Assembly: GCF_037176765.1 (NCBI RefSeq)
Contig: NC_090023.1
Coordinates: 147,846,866-147,910,865 of the forward strand
Origin: Anolis sagrei
Lineage: Eukaryota > Chordata > Lepidosauria > Squamata > Anolidae
DNA: 64,000 nt
Direction of reading: 5' to 3'
In this document: positions 35,899 through 46,539 of the stretch, piece after piece
How positions within the stretch are numbered: the first letter of the stretch is position 1
How the letters are laid out: the number at the start of each line of letters is the position of its first letter
Notes under the pieces: generated by a model
Databases searched by the model: none
What the model was told of the DNA's origin: nothing
The model's input: the letters and a program-made list of their open reading frames with translations, nothing else
Position numbers and translations under genes: made by a program

Positions 35899-36442
35899 GG
35901 GTGCATCTACACTATAAACTTAATGCAGTTTGATACCACTTTAACTGCCATGGTTCAGTTCGATGGGATCATGAGAATTGCAGTCTTACAAAATCTTTAG
36001 CTTCTCTACACAAGAGTGCAGATGTCTCATCAAACTAAAACTCCCAAGATTCCATAGTACAGGCAGTCTCCAAGTTATGAACTAAATAGGTTCTATAGGT
36101 TAATTCTTATGTTGAATTTGTATGTAAGTCAGAACAGGTCCATTTTTCTGTGTAACTCCAGCCATATCTTTGGGTAGTATAGGGAAGGGTTCACACTTGT
36201 TTTGCTGTCTGTATACCTGATCAGAAGATTTCACCTTACTCTCTATCCCTGTGATAATCAGATTGGCTTGTTGTGGAAACAAGGAATCTTGATCAAGCTT
36301 CAGTTGAGACACCTTTTCCTCTTGCTAACTCTTTCGGGAGTGAATTTCCCTTCCTAGGGGTAGACTTCTCTCACTTCCAGCATTGACTCAGGGCAATGAA
36401 TGGGGTGTCAAACTGCATTAATTCTACAGTGTAGACTAGCCC
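35899..36442. mobile_element. Inverted-repeat MITE with a Tigger-like element nested inside
   Basis: The left end reads GGGTGCATCTACACTATAAA and the right end GTCAAACTGCATTAATTCTA followed by CAGTGTAGACTAGCCCTA, inverted versions of one terminus. From 36060 an inserted element begins CAGGCAGTCTCCAAGTTATG after TA and shares GGCTTGTTGTGGAAACAAGG with 53743-54237. The nested copy is truncated on its right. Confidence 0.65.
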
Positions 36443-37793
36443 TAAGTGGAGTTGGCCACATTGTGATCCTCTAAAGCAGAGAAAAGGGGAAGGGTGAACC
36501 TTAGAAAGCTCTGTGAAAGGGATCATAAGCAAGAAGCAGCTGACTAATGGTAAAAGGTGTAGTGGAGGACAGGGATTGGAAGTTAAGGGAGAGACAGGAG
36601 GACTCCTTGAGAAGAGCACACAATTTGATGCTGCAGCTACCATCTTGTAGTTTGAAGTAGTAGAATGGTTCTAGGGTATTTTATTGTTATGCTTGTTCCC
36701 AAGTCCAGAAACATGAAGGAACCATTTCAATATTCCCACATTAGAGCTGCAGTATTTTATCAATCATATTTATAAATTTCTCCTTTTTATGCCGGAAGAG
36801 ACTTAACATGGCTGCTTCTTGAAACACTACCATATTTGATTTAGGTAGCATGTTTCGTAAGATTTAGCCTTCTATCTCATAGTTCAAGTACTATATTCAT
36901 CACACTCATAGTTGAAGTACTATATTGCTACTTCTTTTTGTTTAATGTTATTATTGCAAACATTCAATCTTATGTCTATCGTCTTACCATTTTTTCTTAG
37001 CAGAAAATATTGAGAAATGTTCTTATGGTAATGCCATGAATAGGGAGCCTTTTCAAAAGTCCTTTTACATTCTTCCTACTGGGCAGCAATGTTTCAGCTC
37101 TCATTTCACATCTAGATAGCATATTTCCCTGAAGATTTTGTATAGTTTAGAAATAGCAGTTAAATCCTATTCAAAAAACAAAATCTACACAAAATAGTTA
37201 CATTTTGATTCTTTTTGAAGGCAATATAACAATGATTAATTTACTATTTCTTAGTGCCCCATAGCATATAACACCAAGGTTATTCTATAAAGAACAAAAG
37301 AAGAAGGTCAAGTGAAATTGGTCCCAGACTGCCTTGACTACAAGCAACACGGTTCATGCGTGGCATTTCTAAGACCACCAGTGGGATGAAGACTTGCCAT
37401 TTTATGTGGAATGCTGGAGTGTTCCTTCAGTTAACCTTATTTTAGTTATAAATGAGAAAGACAGAGGCTGGAACACAGCTTTTGAGTACTCTCCCGACCC
37501 ATAATGACTGAGGAAGCACCCCAAAAGCCAGGTATTTGGGCATGGTTTTTAAGAACCCATTTGTCTGAGTAAGTCAGTCACAGAATGTCTCGTGCAAAAA
37601 GACTCTGCTGTTGCTGAACAGACTTCACCAGTGGGACTGCCAGGGACATTTCTTAGGTGAATGCAACATCCACAGAAGACTGATTCCTTTATTAACCAGT
37701 CAAGTGCAGGAAACACATAGCCCAAGTCTTTGAAGTGTCACTGCCTTCTTCAAAATCATACAGCAGAAGAAAAGCAATATACAACACTTGTAT
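36443..37793. other. Intergenic DNA, nothing recognised
   Basis: No coding exon, RNA gene or clear transposon seen. A small tandem duplication is visible near 36885-36930, where a TAGTTCAAGTACTATATT-like phrase occurs twice. Confidence 0.45.
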
Positions 37794-37998
37794 AGAGTCA
37801 GCGTGGTTTAGTGATTTGGGTGTTGGACTATGACTCTGAAAACCAGGGTTCAAACCAGTTCAACTGTGAAATCCCACTGGGTGACCTTAGGCAAGTCATG
37901 CTTTCTCAGCCTCAGAGGGGAGGCAAAGACAGATCTCCCAAAACCTCATGATGGTGTTGCCCTAAGTCAGAAATGGCTTTGTGGAATACAATAAAATT
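37794..37998 (+). mobile_element. Sauria/MIR-like tRNA-derived SINE
   Basis: It has a tRNA head (GTGGTTTAGTGATTTGGGTG, box B GGTTCAAACC), a core with CTGGGTGACCTTAGGCAAGT then CATGCTTTCTCAGCCTCAG, and a tail CCTAAGTCAGAAATGGCTT. As known for Sauria SINEs, such tails derive from a partner LINE. The family name is a tentative match. Confidence 0.7.
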
Positions 37999-38474
37999 AT
38001 AGAAATTACTTGGGTATGGAGTGCTCATAAGGCTTGAGATCCAAAGCCCATCTCTGTGCATGTCTGATAGCCCATTGCAAGGTTGTGCTGCTGCTGTGTC
38101 AGTCCAGTCCTCATGAAGGCAGCAGCAAACATTTCGGCTTGAAGATTTTTTTGTCAGACTTGGCCCAGCTTTGACTCACAAAGTGGGCAGAGTGTCAATT
38201 CCCCTATGGCAAGAGAGCCCTTTAAACATGGACGACATGTTAAAATAATGGTCTTTTAGAAACTTAATAACATTCTATCAAAATTTGAAAAAAATTTATT
38301 CCTGCTCTGAAAGTGTTGTTTCCTGTTTAATTGTTCAGGACTTCCTTTGAAAGTACTCATTATCCTCCAGAAACTTCATTTTTGTGGCTGCCACAAACTA
38401 TGTTTAGTTGGTTGAGACTCAGTGAGAAAAACTATCAAAAAGTGCTGCAGTATGTCCTGCAAACTTTTTTTCTA

Positions 38475-38570
38475 TGACGTTTCACCCGCCATAGATGCAG
38501 GTGAAATGTCAGGAGATAATGCTTCTGGAACATGGCCATACAGCCCAGAAAGATCACAGCAACCCAAATA
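38475..38570. mobile_element. Half copy of the inverted-repeat element seen at 13490-13690
   Basis: It carries CACCCGCCATAGATGCAGG and GGAACATGGCCATACAGCCC, matching one arm of the 13.5-kb element. Confidence 0.5.
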
Positions 38571-38577
38571 AGAGATA

Positions 38578-38726
38578 GGGCCCTTCTACACACCCCTATA
38601 TACGAGAATATCAAGACAGGAAATCCCATATTATCTGAGTTTGGATTCAGATAACCCAGTTCAAAGCAGATATTATGGAATGTTCCGCCTTGATATTCTG
38701 GAATATAGGGCTGTGTGGAAGGGCCC
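38578..38726. mobile_element. GGGCCCTTCCACACAG-family MITE, complete 149-bp copy
   Basis: It starts GGGCCCTTCTACACAC and ends GGGCTGTGTGGAAGGGCCC, terminal inverted repeats of about 16 bp. Flanks show ATA on both sides, a possible 3-bp target duplication. This is the best complete copy of the family in the window. Confidence 0.8.
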
Positions 38727-38817
38727 ATATTCTTCATGTTATAAAACGAGACATAAAAAACAGGCAAATATCATATAGAGGAGGCTTGAGAAGGTTGCTT
38801 CCTTCAACCCTTACACT

Positions 38818-38848
38818 GTTGTGGGCGGGTCTTGGTCTCCTAGCAACC
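38818..38848 (+). promoter_or_regulatory. Extra copy of the FUT11 upstream motif pair
   Basis: GTTGTGGGCGGG (38818-38829) and GGTCTCCTAGCAACC (38834-38848) are repeated at 41718-41729 and 41737-41751 just upstream of FUT11. The second block resembles an RFX/X-box half site (CCTAGCAAC), and the first a GC box. Whether this distant copy is active is unknown. Confidence 0.5.
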
Positions 38849-38850
38849 AA

Positions 38851-40943
38851 TACAGCCCTATATCCCAGAATTATTATTCTTAGGTGATCCCTTGTTGTCC
38901 GAGTAGGGTTGTCTTCCAAGATCGGTATACTGACGGTGGGTCCGTAGGTGATTGTGGAGTCCTATTCTTGATCTGCATGTTCTCCCCCAGTGAGGGCATT
39001 GGTTTTCAGGTAGAAGGCGGTCTCAGTCGGGGTTGGCTTGATGCGCCTTCCTCTTGGCACGTTTCTCTCTTTCACCCTCCATTCGTGCCTCTTCAAATTC
39101 TACCGCACTGCTGGTCACATCTGACCTCCAGCTGGAGTGCTCAAGGGCCAGGGCTTCCCAGTTCCCAGGACCATCGCTGCTTCAATGTTGATAGTCTTTG
39201 CTTCTTCCAGCACGCTGACATTTGTCTGCTTGTCTTCCCAAGAGATTTGCAGGATTTTCCGGAAGCAGTGGTGATGGAGTCGTTCCAGGAATTGCATGTG
39301 ACGTCTGTAGATAGTCCACGTCTCGCAGGCGTATAGCAAGGTTGGGAGGACAATAGCGTTATAAACAAGCACCTTGGTATCCCTACGGATATCCCGGTCC
39401 TTAAACACTGCTTCATTCGGAAAAAAATCTACACTCGCAGAGCTCAGGTGGTGTTGTATTTCAGTGTCAATGTTGATTTTTATGGAGAGGTGGCTACCAA
39501 GGTAGCGGAAATGGTCAACATTTTCTAATGTTACACCACTAAGGTGTATTTCTGGCATTGGAGATAGATTGGCTGGTAACTGCTGGAAGAGCACTTTAGT
39601 TTTCTCGATGTTCAGTGACAGGCTGAGCTTCTCGTATGCTTCTGCGAAGGTGTTTAGAGTGGCTTGAAGATCTTCTTCTGAATGTGCACAGATGACGTTG
39701 TCATCAGCATATTTGAGTTCTATAACATGTTGTGACCTTGGTTTTGGCTTTCAGTCTGTTGAGGTTAAATAGATTGCCATCTGTCCGATAGATGATTTCC
39801 ACTCCGCAATAAAACATCCCTGTTTGACACCTGATTCCACCTTAAATGGGTCACTGGGAGCCATTGCTGTCCAAACAGTTGTCATCATGTCATCGTGGAG
39901 GAGCCGCAAGATGTTCACAAATTTGTCAGGGCACCCAATTATGGTCCAGAGAGCCCTGCGATTCACTGTGTCAAATGCCATGTAGATGTTGATTTTGTTC
40001 CCTTCATTTTTCTTGGAGCTGTCGTGCAGTGAAGATCATGTCCCCTGTTCCTCTGGAGGGGCAGAAGCTGTTCTGGGAGAGTGTCTTCTGAGAGGGGTGG
40101 AAGGCGGTTTGCAAGGATTCTTGCGAGGATTTTCCCAGCGGAGGTTAGAAGGGAGATACCTCGATAGTTTCCGCAGTCCGTTTTTCCCCCTTTTTTGAAG
40201 AGGGTGATGATGGTGGCATCCTTGAAATCTACTGGGATGTTCTCGGTCACCCACACTTTTTCTATGAGCTGGTAGAGTTGTTGTGTCAGCTCAGGTCCCC
40301 CCTCTTTAAAGATTTCAGCAGGGATCCCATTTGGTCCGCAGGCTTTGTTATTTTGGCTGATGGCATTACTGACTTCCTTCAAACTAGGCAGTGCTGCAAG
40401 CTCATCCCTGGTTTGTTGTTGCGGGATTTGTGAGAGAACCTCTTTGGCCACATTGGAGCTGCGGTTCAAGAGGCTTTGGTAGTGTTCTTTCCAATGTAGT
40501 GCAATTGATATTTGGTCCTTCAGTAGTTTGGTTCCATCTGATGAGTGTAGAGATTGTATGCCATGGTTTCTTGGTCCATATAACAGATGTTGTGACCTCG
40601 ATTTTGGCTTTCAGTCTGCTGAGGTTAAATAGCTTGCCATCTATCTGATAGATGATTTCTACTCCGGTGGGTAGCTTCCCATCAACAAGGTGAAGTATCA
40701 TAGTGATGAAGATGGAAAATAAGGTTGGGGCAATAACACATTCTTGTTTGACACCTGATTCCACCTTAAATGGGTCACTTTGGGAGCCAAGACTGTTGCC
40801 ATCATGTTATCTCAGAATAACATGGCAGAAAAACCCACATTATCTGAGTGTGGACTCAGATGACCCAGTTCAAGGCAGGTATTGTGGGATTTTCTGCCTT
40901 GATATTCTGGGACATAGGGCTGTGAGGAAAGGCCCGAGGAGGT
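38851..40943. mobile_element. GGGCCCTTCCACACAG-family MITE split by a LINE
   Basis: The left piece ACAGCCCTATATCCCAGAAT (38852-38871) and the right piece 40811-40943 (AGAAAAACCCACATTATCTG to GACATAGGGCTGTGAGGAAA) belong to one MITE. The LINE between them is flanked by CAGAAT at 38866-38871 and 40813-40818. The left terminal repeat is partly lost. Confidence 0.65.
38872..40812 (-). mobile_element. RTE-like/unclassified LINE fragment with a duplicated internal segment
   Basis: On the minus strand the reverse transcriptase starts with NKACGPNGIPAEIFKEGG and CGNYRGISLLTSAGKILARI (about 40370-40090), continues with AFDTVNRRALW and ESGVKQGC (about 39975-39810), and ends with HFRYLGSHLS to ETWTIYRRHMQFLERLHHHC (about 39520-39290) and a 3' UTR near 38885. 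The segment 40577-40805 repeats the VKQGC-to-SRLKAK region also present at 39721-39900, so part of the LINE occurs twice. Parts of the palm region are missing near 39800. A second copy of the family is at 62727-63545. Confidence 0.7.
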
Positions 40944-40975
40944 CTGCTTCAAATGTTAGCTTTACAGTTGTGGGC

Positions 40976-41716
40976 TACTCTGCTGGTGAGTATGCATGCC
41001 CAGTGTGGAACACATCTCACCACACTAAAACAGTGGCTGTGGCTATTAATGAGACATGCCGCATTATCACGGGGTGTCTGCGCCCTACACCACTGGAGAA
41101 ATTACACTACTTAGCCGGTATTGCACCACCTGACATCCGCCGGGAAGTAGCAGCCAATAGTGAAAGGACCAAGGCAGAGACATCTCCAGCTCATCCCCTG
41201 TTTGGGTATCAGCCAGCACGCCAACGACTTAAATCTAGACATAGTTTTCTAAGATCTACAGAGACACGCGCTGGAACACCTCAGCAAGCAAGAGTCCAAA
41301 AGTGGCAGGCTCAAACCCAGCACTTCAACCAATGGCTGATACCAAATGAGAGACTCCCTCCTGGGCACACTGAAGACTGGGCGACTTGGAAGGCATTGAA
41401 CAGACTGCGCTCTGGCACCACGAGATACAGAGCCAACCTTCAGAAATGGGGCTACAAAGTAGAATCCTCGACATGTGAGTGTGGAGAAGAGCAAACCACT
41501 GACCACCTGCTGCAATGCAACCTGAGCCCTGCCACATGCACGATGGAGGACCTTCTTGCAGCAACACCAGAAGCACTCCAAGTGGCCAGGTACTGGTCAA
41601 AGGACATTTAATCAACTACCAAACTCACAAATTGTGTATTCTGTCTGTTTGTTTGCTTTGTTCTGTTAGAAATGTAATATAATATGACTGGTTGTCCTGA
41701 CATGACAAATAAAATA
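40976..41716 (+). mobile_element. Unclassified LINE 3' end inserted upstream of FUT11
   Basis: A readable C-terminal ORF2 segment runs from EYACPVWNTS and CRIITGCLRPTPLEKLHYLA to a zinc-knuckle-like [15 protein letters not shown] and a stop at 41609-41611. The 3' end is GACAAATAAAATA. It is flanked by AGTTGTGGGC at 40966-40975 and 41717-41726, a perfect 10-bp target duplication. Relatives lie at 48042-48864 and, on the minus strand, 52650-53415. Confidence 0.85.
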
Positions 41717-41874
41717 AGTTGTGGGCGGGCCCCTTTGGTCTCCTAGCAACCTCCAGAGGGATGCCTCTCCTCCACAGAGATGGAAACGAGGAGGGATCTG
41801 ACCAAGGCTTGAGGTCAGCGCGAGGGCTGCTGGGTCGGAGGCAGTAGAAGCGGCGGGAGAGCGGGGCAGGCAGC
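41717..41874 (+). promoter_or_regulatory. FUT11: FUT11 proximal promoter and 5' UTR, with upstream ORFs
   Basis: The stretch is GC-rich, with a GC box-like GTGGGCGGGCC (41720-41730) and an X-box-like CCTAGCAACC. There is no TATA box. If transcription starts upstream of 41761, two short upstream ORFs precede the main ATG: 41761-41847 (29 triplets including stop) and 41780-41812. Their effect on translation is an inference. The left edge is the LINE insertion point. Confidence 0.6.
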
Positions 41875-42576
41875 ATGGGCCCTTTGGCTTTCCTCCTGCC
41901 CCTGGTCTGCTTCGGCGGGGCCCTGAACGAGACGGGGCCGGAGCCGGGAGAGCTCGAGGAGGAGGAGGAGGGCCCCGCCGCCGCCTTCTTCCGCCCCTCG
42001 GAGCCGCACCCGGGGCTCTTTGCAGCGGCGTCCTCCGTGCCCTCCTTCCGGGGCCCCGGCAACAAGGACCGGCGGAGCGACGCAGAGCTGCCGGTGCTGC
42101 TGTGGTGGAGCGGGAGCCTCTTCCCGCACTTCCCGGGCGACACGCAGCGCATCGACTGCGCGCGCGGCTCCTGCCTCAGTACCAAGCGCCGCCGGGCGCG
42201 AGGCCTGCGCCGGACGCGCGCGCTGCTCTTCTACGGGACGGACTTCCGGGCCTACGAGGCGCCGCTGCCCCGCGCGCCCCACCAGGCCTGGGCCCTCTTC
42301 CACGAGGAGTCGCCCATGAACAACTACCTGCTCTCGCACGCCGCCGGCCTGGCCCTCTTCAACCACACCGCCACCTTCCGCCGGGAGTCCCACTACCCGC
42401 TCACCCTCCAGTGGCTGCCCGACCTCGACTACCTGCGCCGCCCGCCCGCCCTGGGCCTCCAGGAGAAGCAGCGCCTCCGCCAGGCCGGCCTCGCCCCGCT
42501 CCTCTACGTCCAGTCCCACTGCCACGTCCCCTCAGACCGAGACCGCTTCGCCCAGGAGCTCATGAAGTACATCCAG
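41875..42576 (+). CDS. FUT11: FUT11 exon 1
   Basis: This is a 702-nt, phase-0-ending exon with very high GC and many CpGs, and donor GTGAGG. It encodes the signal or anchor, the variable acidic stem and the first half of the catalytic domain to [14 protein letters not shown]. The high GC explains long open frames on other strands and frames here, which are not genes. A hAT MITE starts 24 bp after the exon end. Confidence 0.95.
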
Positions 42577-45500
42577 GTGAGGCTCAGGGCCCTAGGCTCG
42601 CAGGCCTGGGCAAACTTGGGCCTTGTAGGTGGCTTGGACTTCAACTCCCGCGGCTGAGGGGGAAAAGGAAAGGGCCTGAGGCTGTTAGGAATGGCGGGAG
42701 TTGAAGTCCAAGCCACCTACAGGGCCCAAATTTGCCCAGGTCTGTGAAAAACTGCCTACTTGTGTCTGTCCACACTTTAAATTTAAGCAGAACGCAATAG
42801 AATCGTTTCTATTCTGTAATGCTACATCCCCTCTCTTAATAACACAGCCCGGCAGCGACAAAACATTATTATACTATGGCCCCTTCCACACAACTGAATA
42901 AAACCCCACATTATCTGCTTTGAACTGGGTTATATGGCAGTGTGGATTCAGATAACCCAAGTTTGCAGTTTGGAGGTGACCCTGGACTCATCGCTGAGCC
43001 TTTTGTACAGTTAAAGCTTGTGCACCAGCTGCACCCTTACCTTGGGAAGTCTGATCTGGATGCAGTGGTCCACGCTCTTTGTTATATCCTAAATAGATTA
43101 TTGCAATGCACTCTATGTGGGGCTGCCTTTGAAGACCGTTCGGAAATTAGAACTAGTCCAATGGGTGGCAGCCAGATTGCTAACTGGGGCGACATACAGG
43201 GAGCATACCACCCCCTTGTTGAGTCAACTCCACTGGCTGCCGGTCCACTTCCGAGCTCAATTCAAAGTGCTGGTTTTGACCTATAAAGCCTGATATGGTT
43301 CTGGCCCAGCTTACTTGTCCAAACACATCTCCTCAGCCTGTGGGTCCCCAGGTGTTTTGGTCTACAACTCCCACAAATCCCAGCCAGTTTACCAGCTGTT
43401 AGGGTTTCTGAGAGTTAAGACCAAAACATCTGGGGACCCACAGGTTGAGAACCACTGAATTAGGTAGATTGATCACCCAAAGCAATAGTTTACTTGTTCA
43501 CCCAAAGTAGTAATTTACTTGAATTATCTTAACCATATAGAATCTAGAACAGGGGTCCACAAACTTTTTAAACAAAGGGCCAGTTCACAGTCCCTCAAAC
43601 TGTTGGAAGGTCGGATTATAATTTTAAAAAACCGTGAATGAATTCCTATGCACACTGCACAATTTTAACAAATATAAACTTATTAACATTTCAATAGGAA
43701 GTGTGGGCCTGATTTTGGCTGATGAGATAGAGTTGTTGCTTTTGTTGAGTGCTTTCAAGTTGTTTTAGACTTAGGTTGATCCTGAGTGAGGGCTCGGTAA
43801 ATGACCTTGGAGGGCCGTATCCTGCCCCTGGGCCTTAGTTTGAGGACCCCTAATCTAGATAGTCTTGTGACATGAATGCGGAAGACATTGTTATCTATAT
43901 TTTTCAATTGCTACTATCTTCTATTACTACAGACTTAATGTGTGAAGGTTTCTGTGTATAAAATATGTGCAGGAGAAAATGTAATGGGTTTTGTTACTAA
44001 TAGATGATCACCTATGTGGGGATTGAATGAGGTGAGGGAAACAAACAGAATCCACTGGGTTTTTCTAGCTGCTGCTTCTCTTTCTTAAGCAATCTTTCCT
44101 CAGCAAAGAAATATTCCAGAACTATTTCTGGTAAAAAAAAATACTTGTGTTAGTTGAGGGGTAGGAGCAAAAGCTATTTTTAAAAAAGACAATTATTGCT
44201 ATTGTAGGTGGACTCTTATGGTAAATGCCTGAACAATCGGGAGCTTCCCAGTATGAGGCTGAGAGACACTTCTACAGCCACTACCGAGGACTCTGAATTC
44301 ATGGCTCTTATCTCTCAGTACAAGTTTCACCTGGCTATGGAGAATGCCATATGCCAAGATTACATGACAGAGAAACTGTGGCGGCCGATGCACGTTGGAG
44401 CTGTCCCGGTCTATCGAGGCTCACCTTCAGTACGAGACTGGATGCCTGATGACCATTCCATCATTCTCATTGATGACTTTGGAAGCCCTAAAGAGCTAGC
44501 AGAATATATTGACTTCTTGGATAGGAATCCAGATGAGTACTTGAAATATTTAGAGTACAAGAGTCCAGGTGGTATTAAAAACCAGTTCTTGCTGGAGACT
44601 ATGGCAAAGCGTGAATGGGGAGTGAATGACATGACACTGCCTAATTATCTGAATGGATTTGAGTGCTTTGTCTGTGACAGGGAAAATGCCAGACTTGATG
44701 CAGAAAGAAACCATAAGAGGACTAAAGGGAAACTGCCAGCTCCTGAACCTACGATAGCTGAGTTCACACACATGGGATGCCCTCCACCTGCACCTGGATA
44801 TGGAAACATTGAGGACATTCCTCCTGGAGACAGGTACTATTTATTGTTATCATCTGTAATAAAGCTAAATACCTCAGTGTTGTGACAGTTTAATGATTAT
44901 ATTATGGAGTGTTTCAATAAAACACGAAACTTTAATTGTAACATTTCAAAATCTTATGAAATCTATAACAAAACTGTACTAAGAAGCCACCTAACCTTCA
45001 TATGTCCATATAGCCAGAGAGAAAAACACAAAATTGATGCAATATAGTATTCTCTAGAGACTAGAACGCAGAACAATAGATTCCAATTGTAAGAAAACAG
45101 ATTCCACCTGAACATTAGGAAGAGTTGCTGGGCAGCAGAATAGGCTGCCTCGGAGCATGGTGGAGCCACCTTTCCTGGAGGTTTTTAAGGAGGGGCCAAA
45201 TGGTCATCTGTCGGGAGTGCTTTTATTGTGTGTTGGACTGGACGGCCCTTGCAGTCTCTTCCAATTCTTATGACTCTTAATATGACTCATGAGCTGGAAC
45301 TCTCATTCATGTCTAAGCTCTAAAGAAATAAGCAATAAACATTTAAGGGTGTGATAAATTACTCATTTTCCCCAGAAAGTTGTCAATGTTTCGAGTTTGC
45401 TTCTCTTCCTCAAGGGTAATAGACATACATATTCAGAGACAGCAGGTTGTTTTATTCTATTTTATTTTCTCTGATGTTGATTTTGAGATGTGTGTTTATT

Positions 45501-46507
45501 GCTTCTGATCCAGATTGTTATAACTCAGATTGGATCACAGCTTATGACTCAGATTGGATCTCAGTTTAGCAATTAGTGCACTAGAAAGCAATGTTCCTCA
45601 GCTCTTTTTGTCTGCCATTCTGTAATAATATTGTGATGATGCTCTTGAAATTGCTACTCTCATGAGATTGTTATAACCTATGTGTTTGCATTATTTTTAT
45701 ATGAGTGAAATCCCCATAGATGTGACCTAGGATACAAGAGAATCAGTATATCCCCCTCATTCTCAATTTTCAGAGATTGTCCATAGAGAGTCAGGATGTG
45801 CTATCTTCTCATGTCTCAATGGTCTTCCCATCTGCCAGTATCTGAAAAAAAGCTATACTTGATAAGTTAAAAAAAAAAAAGCAGAGGAGGGCTGCCACTA
45901 TTCTAAGGACAGGGGGGCATTTGACGTTAAATTCAAATGGGGATAATAGATCATACATACGTACTTCAGAGCACAAGAAGGCACAGTGATCTAGAATTGC
46001 TAAAGCACACAGTCTTAGGCAGGATTACTTTTAATATACATCTATTATTGTGATAATTTTATGCTTACTTAGTTTTGTTAATTTTATGCTGTTTACTTTG
46101 TATGTTTCAGTGGTGTTACTTGGAAACCGCCCTGAGTCCCCCTCGGAGAGACAGAGCGATATATAAATAAAGTTTTATTATTATCAGGAAATGTGTAAAA
46201 AACTGTAATGAGAAAGAAATGGAAGAAATATAAAATGTCCCAGGTCTTTGCCACTTGATCTCTCTTTCACATAAATAGTCACCGTTTGTTCATATTAAAT
46301 TATCGCTGATCAATAGAATTTTTGCCTTGTCTGCCTGGAAACTCAGTTTGTTCACCCTCATCCAGCCTTTTGGTGCATTGATCCATGATGTCCACAGACT
46401 CCTGTGTATCTGGTGTAAACAAGGGAGAGAAAGCATATTGATGAGATCCACAGCCAAAACTCTGACTTTCCGCCTGCCAACTTCATGTATGTGTGTGTAT
46501 ACATACA

Positions 46508-46539
<32 letters not shown>

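Noticed and set aside
38435-38919. Overlapping frames on both strands near 38.4-38.9 kb
   Set aside because: They consist of MITE arms and LINE 3' UTR.
40703-41611. Host gene of 302 codons upstream of FUT11
   Set aside because: It is LINE coding sequence with a zinc-knuckle end, LINE tail and target duplication; the first part crosses a MITE.
41815-42525. Long minus-strand and alternate-frame open frames over FUT11 exon 1
   Set aside because: They are shadows of a very GC-rich exon; low-complexity Arg/Pro/Ala/Glu composition and no family signature.
46497-46539. CRISPR-like or protein-coding repeat
   Set aside because: It is a simple (CATA)n microsatellite without spacers.
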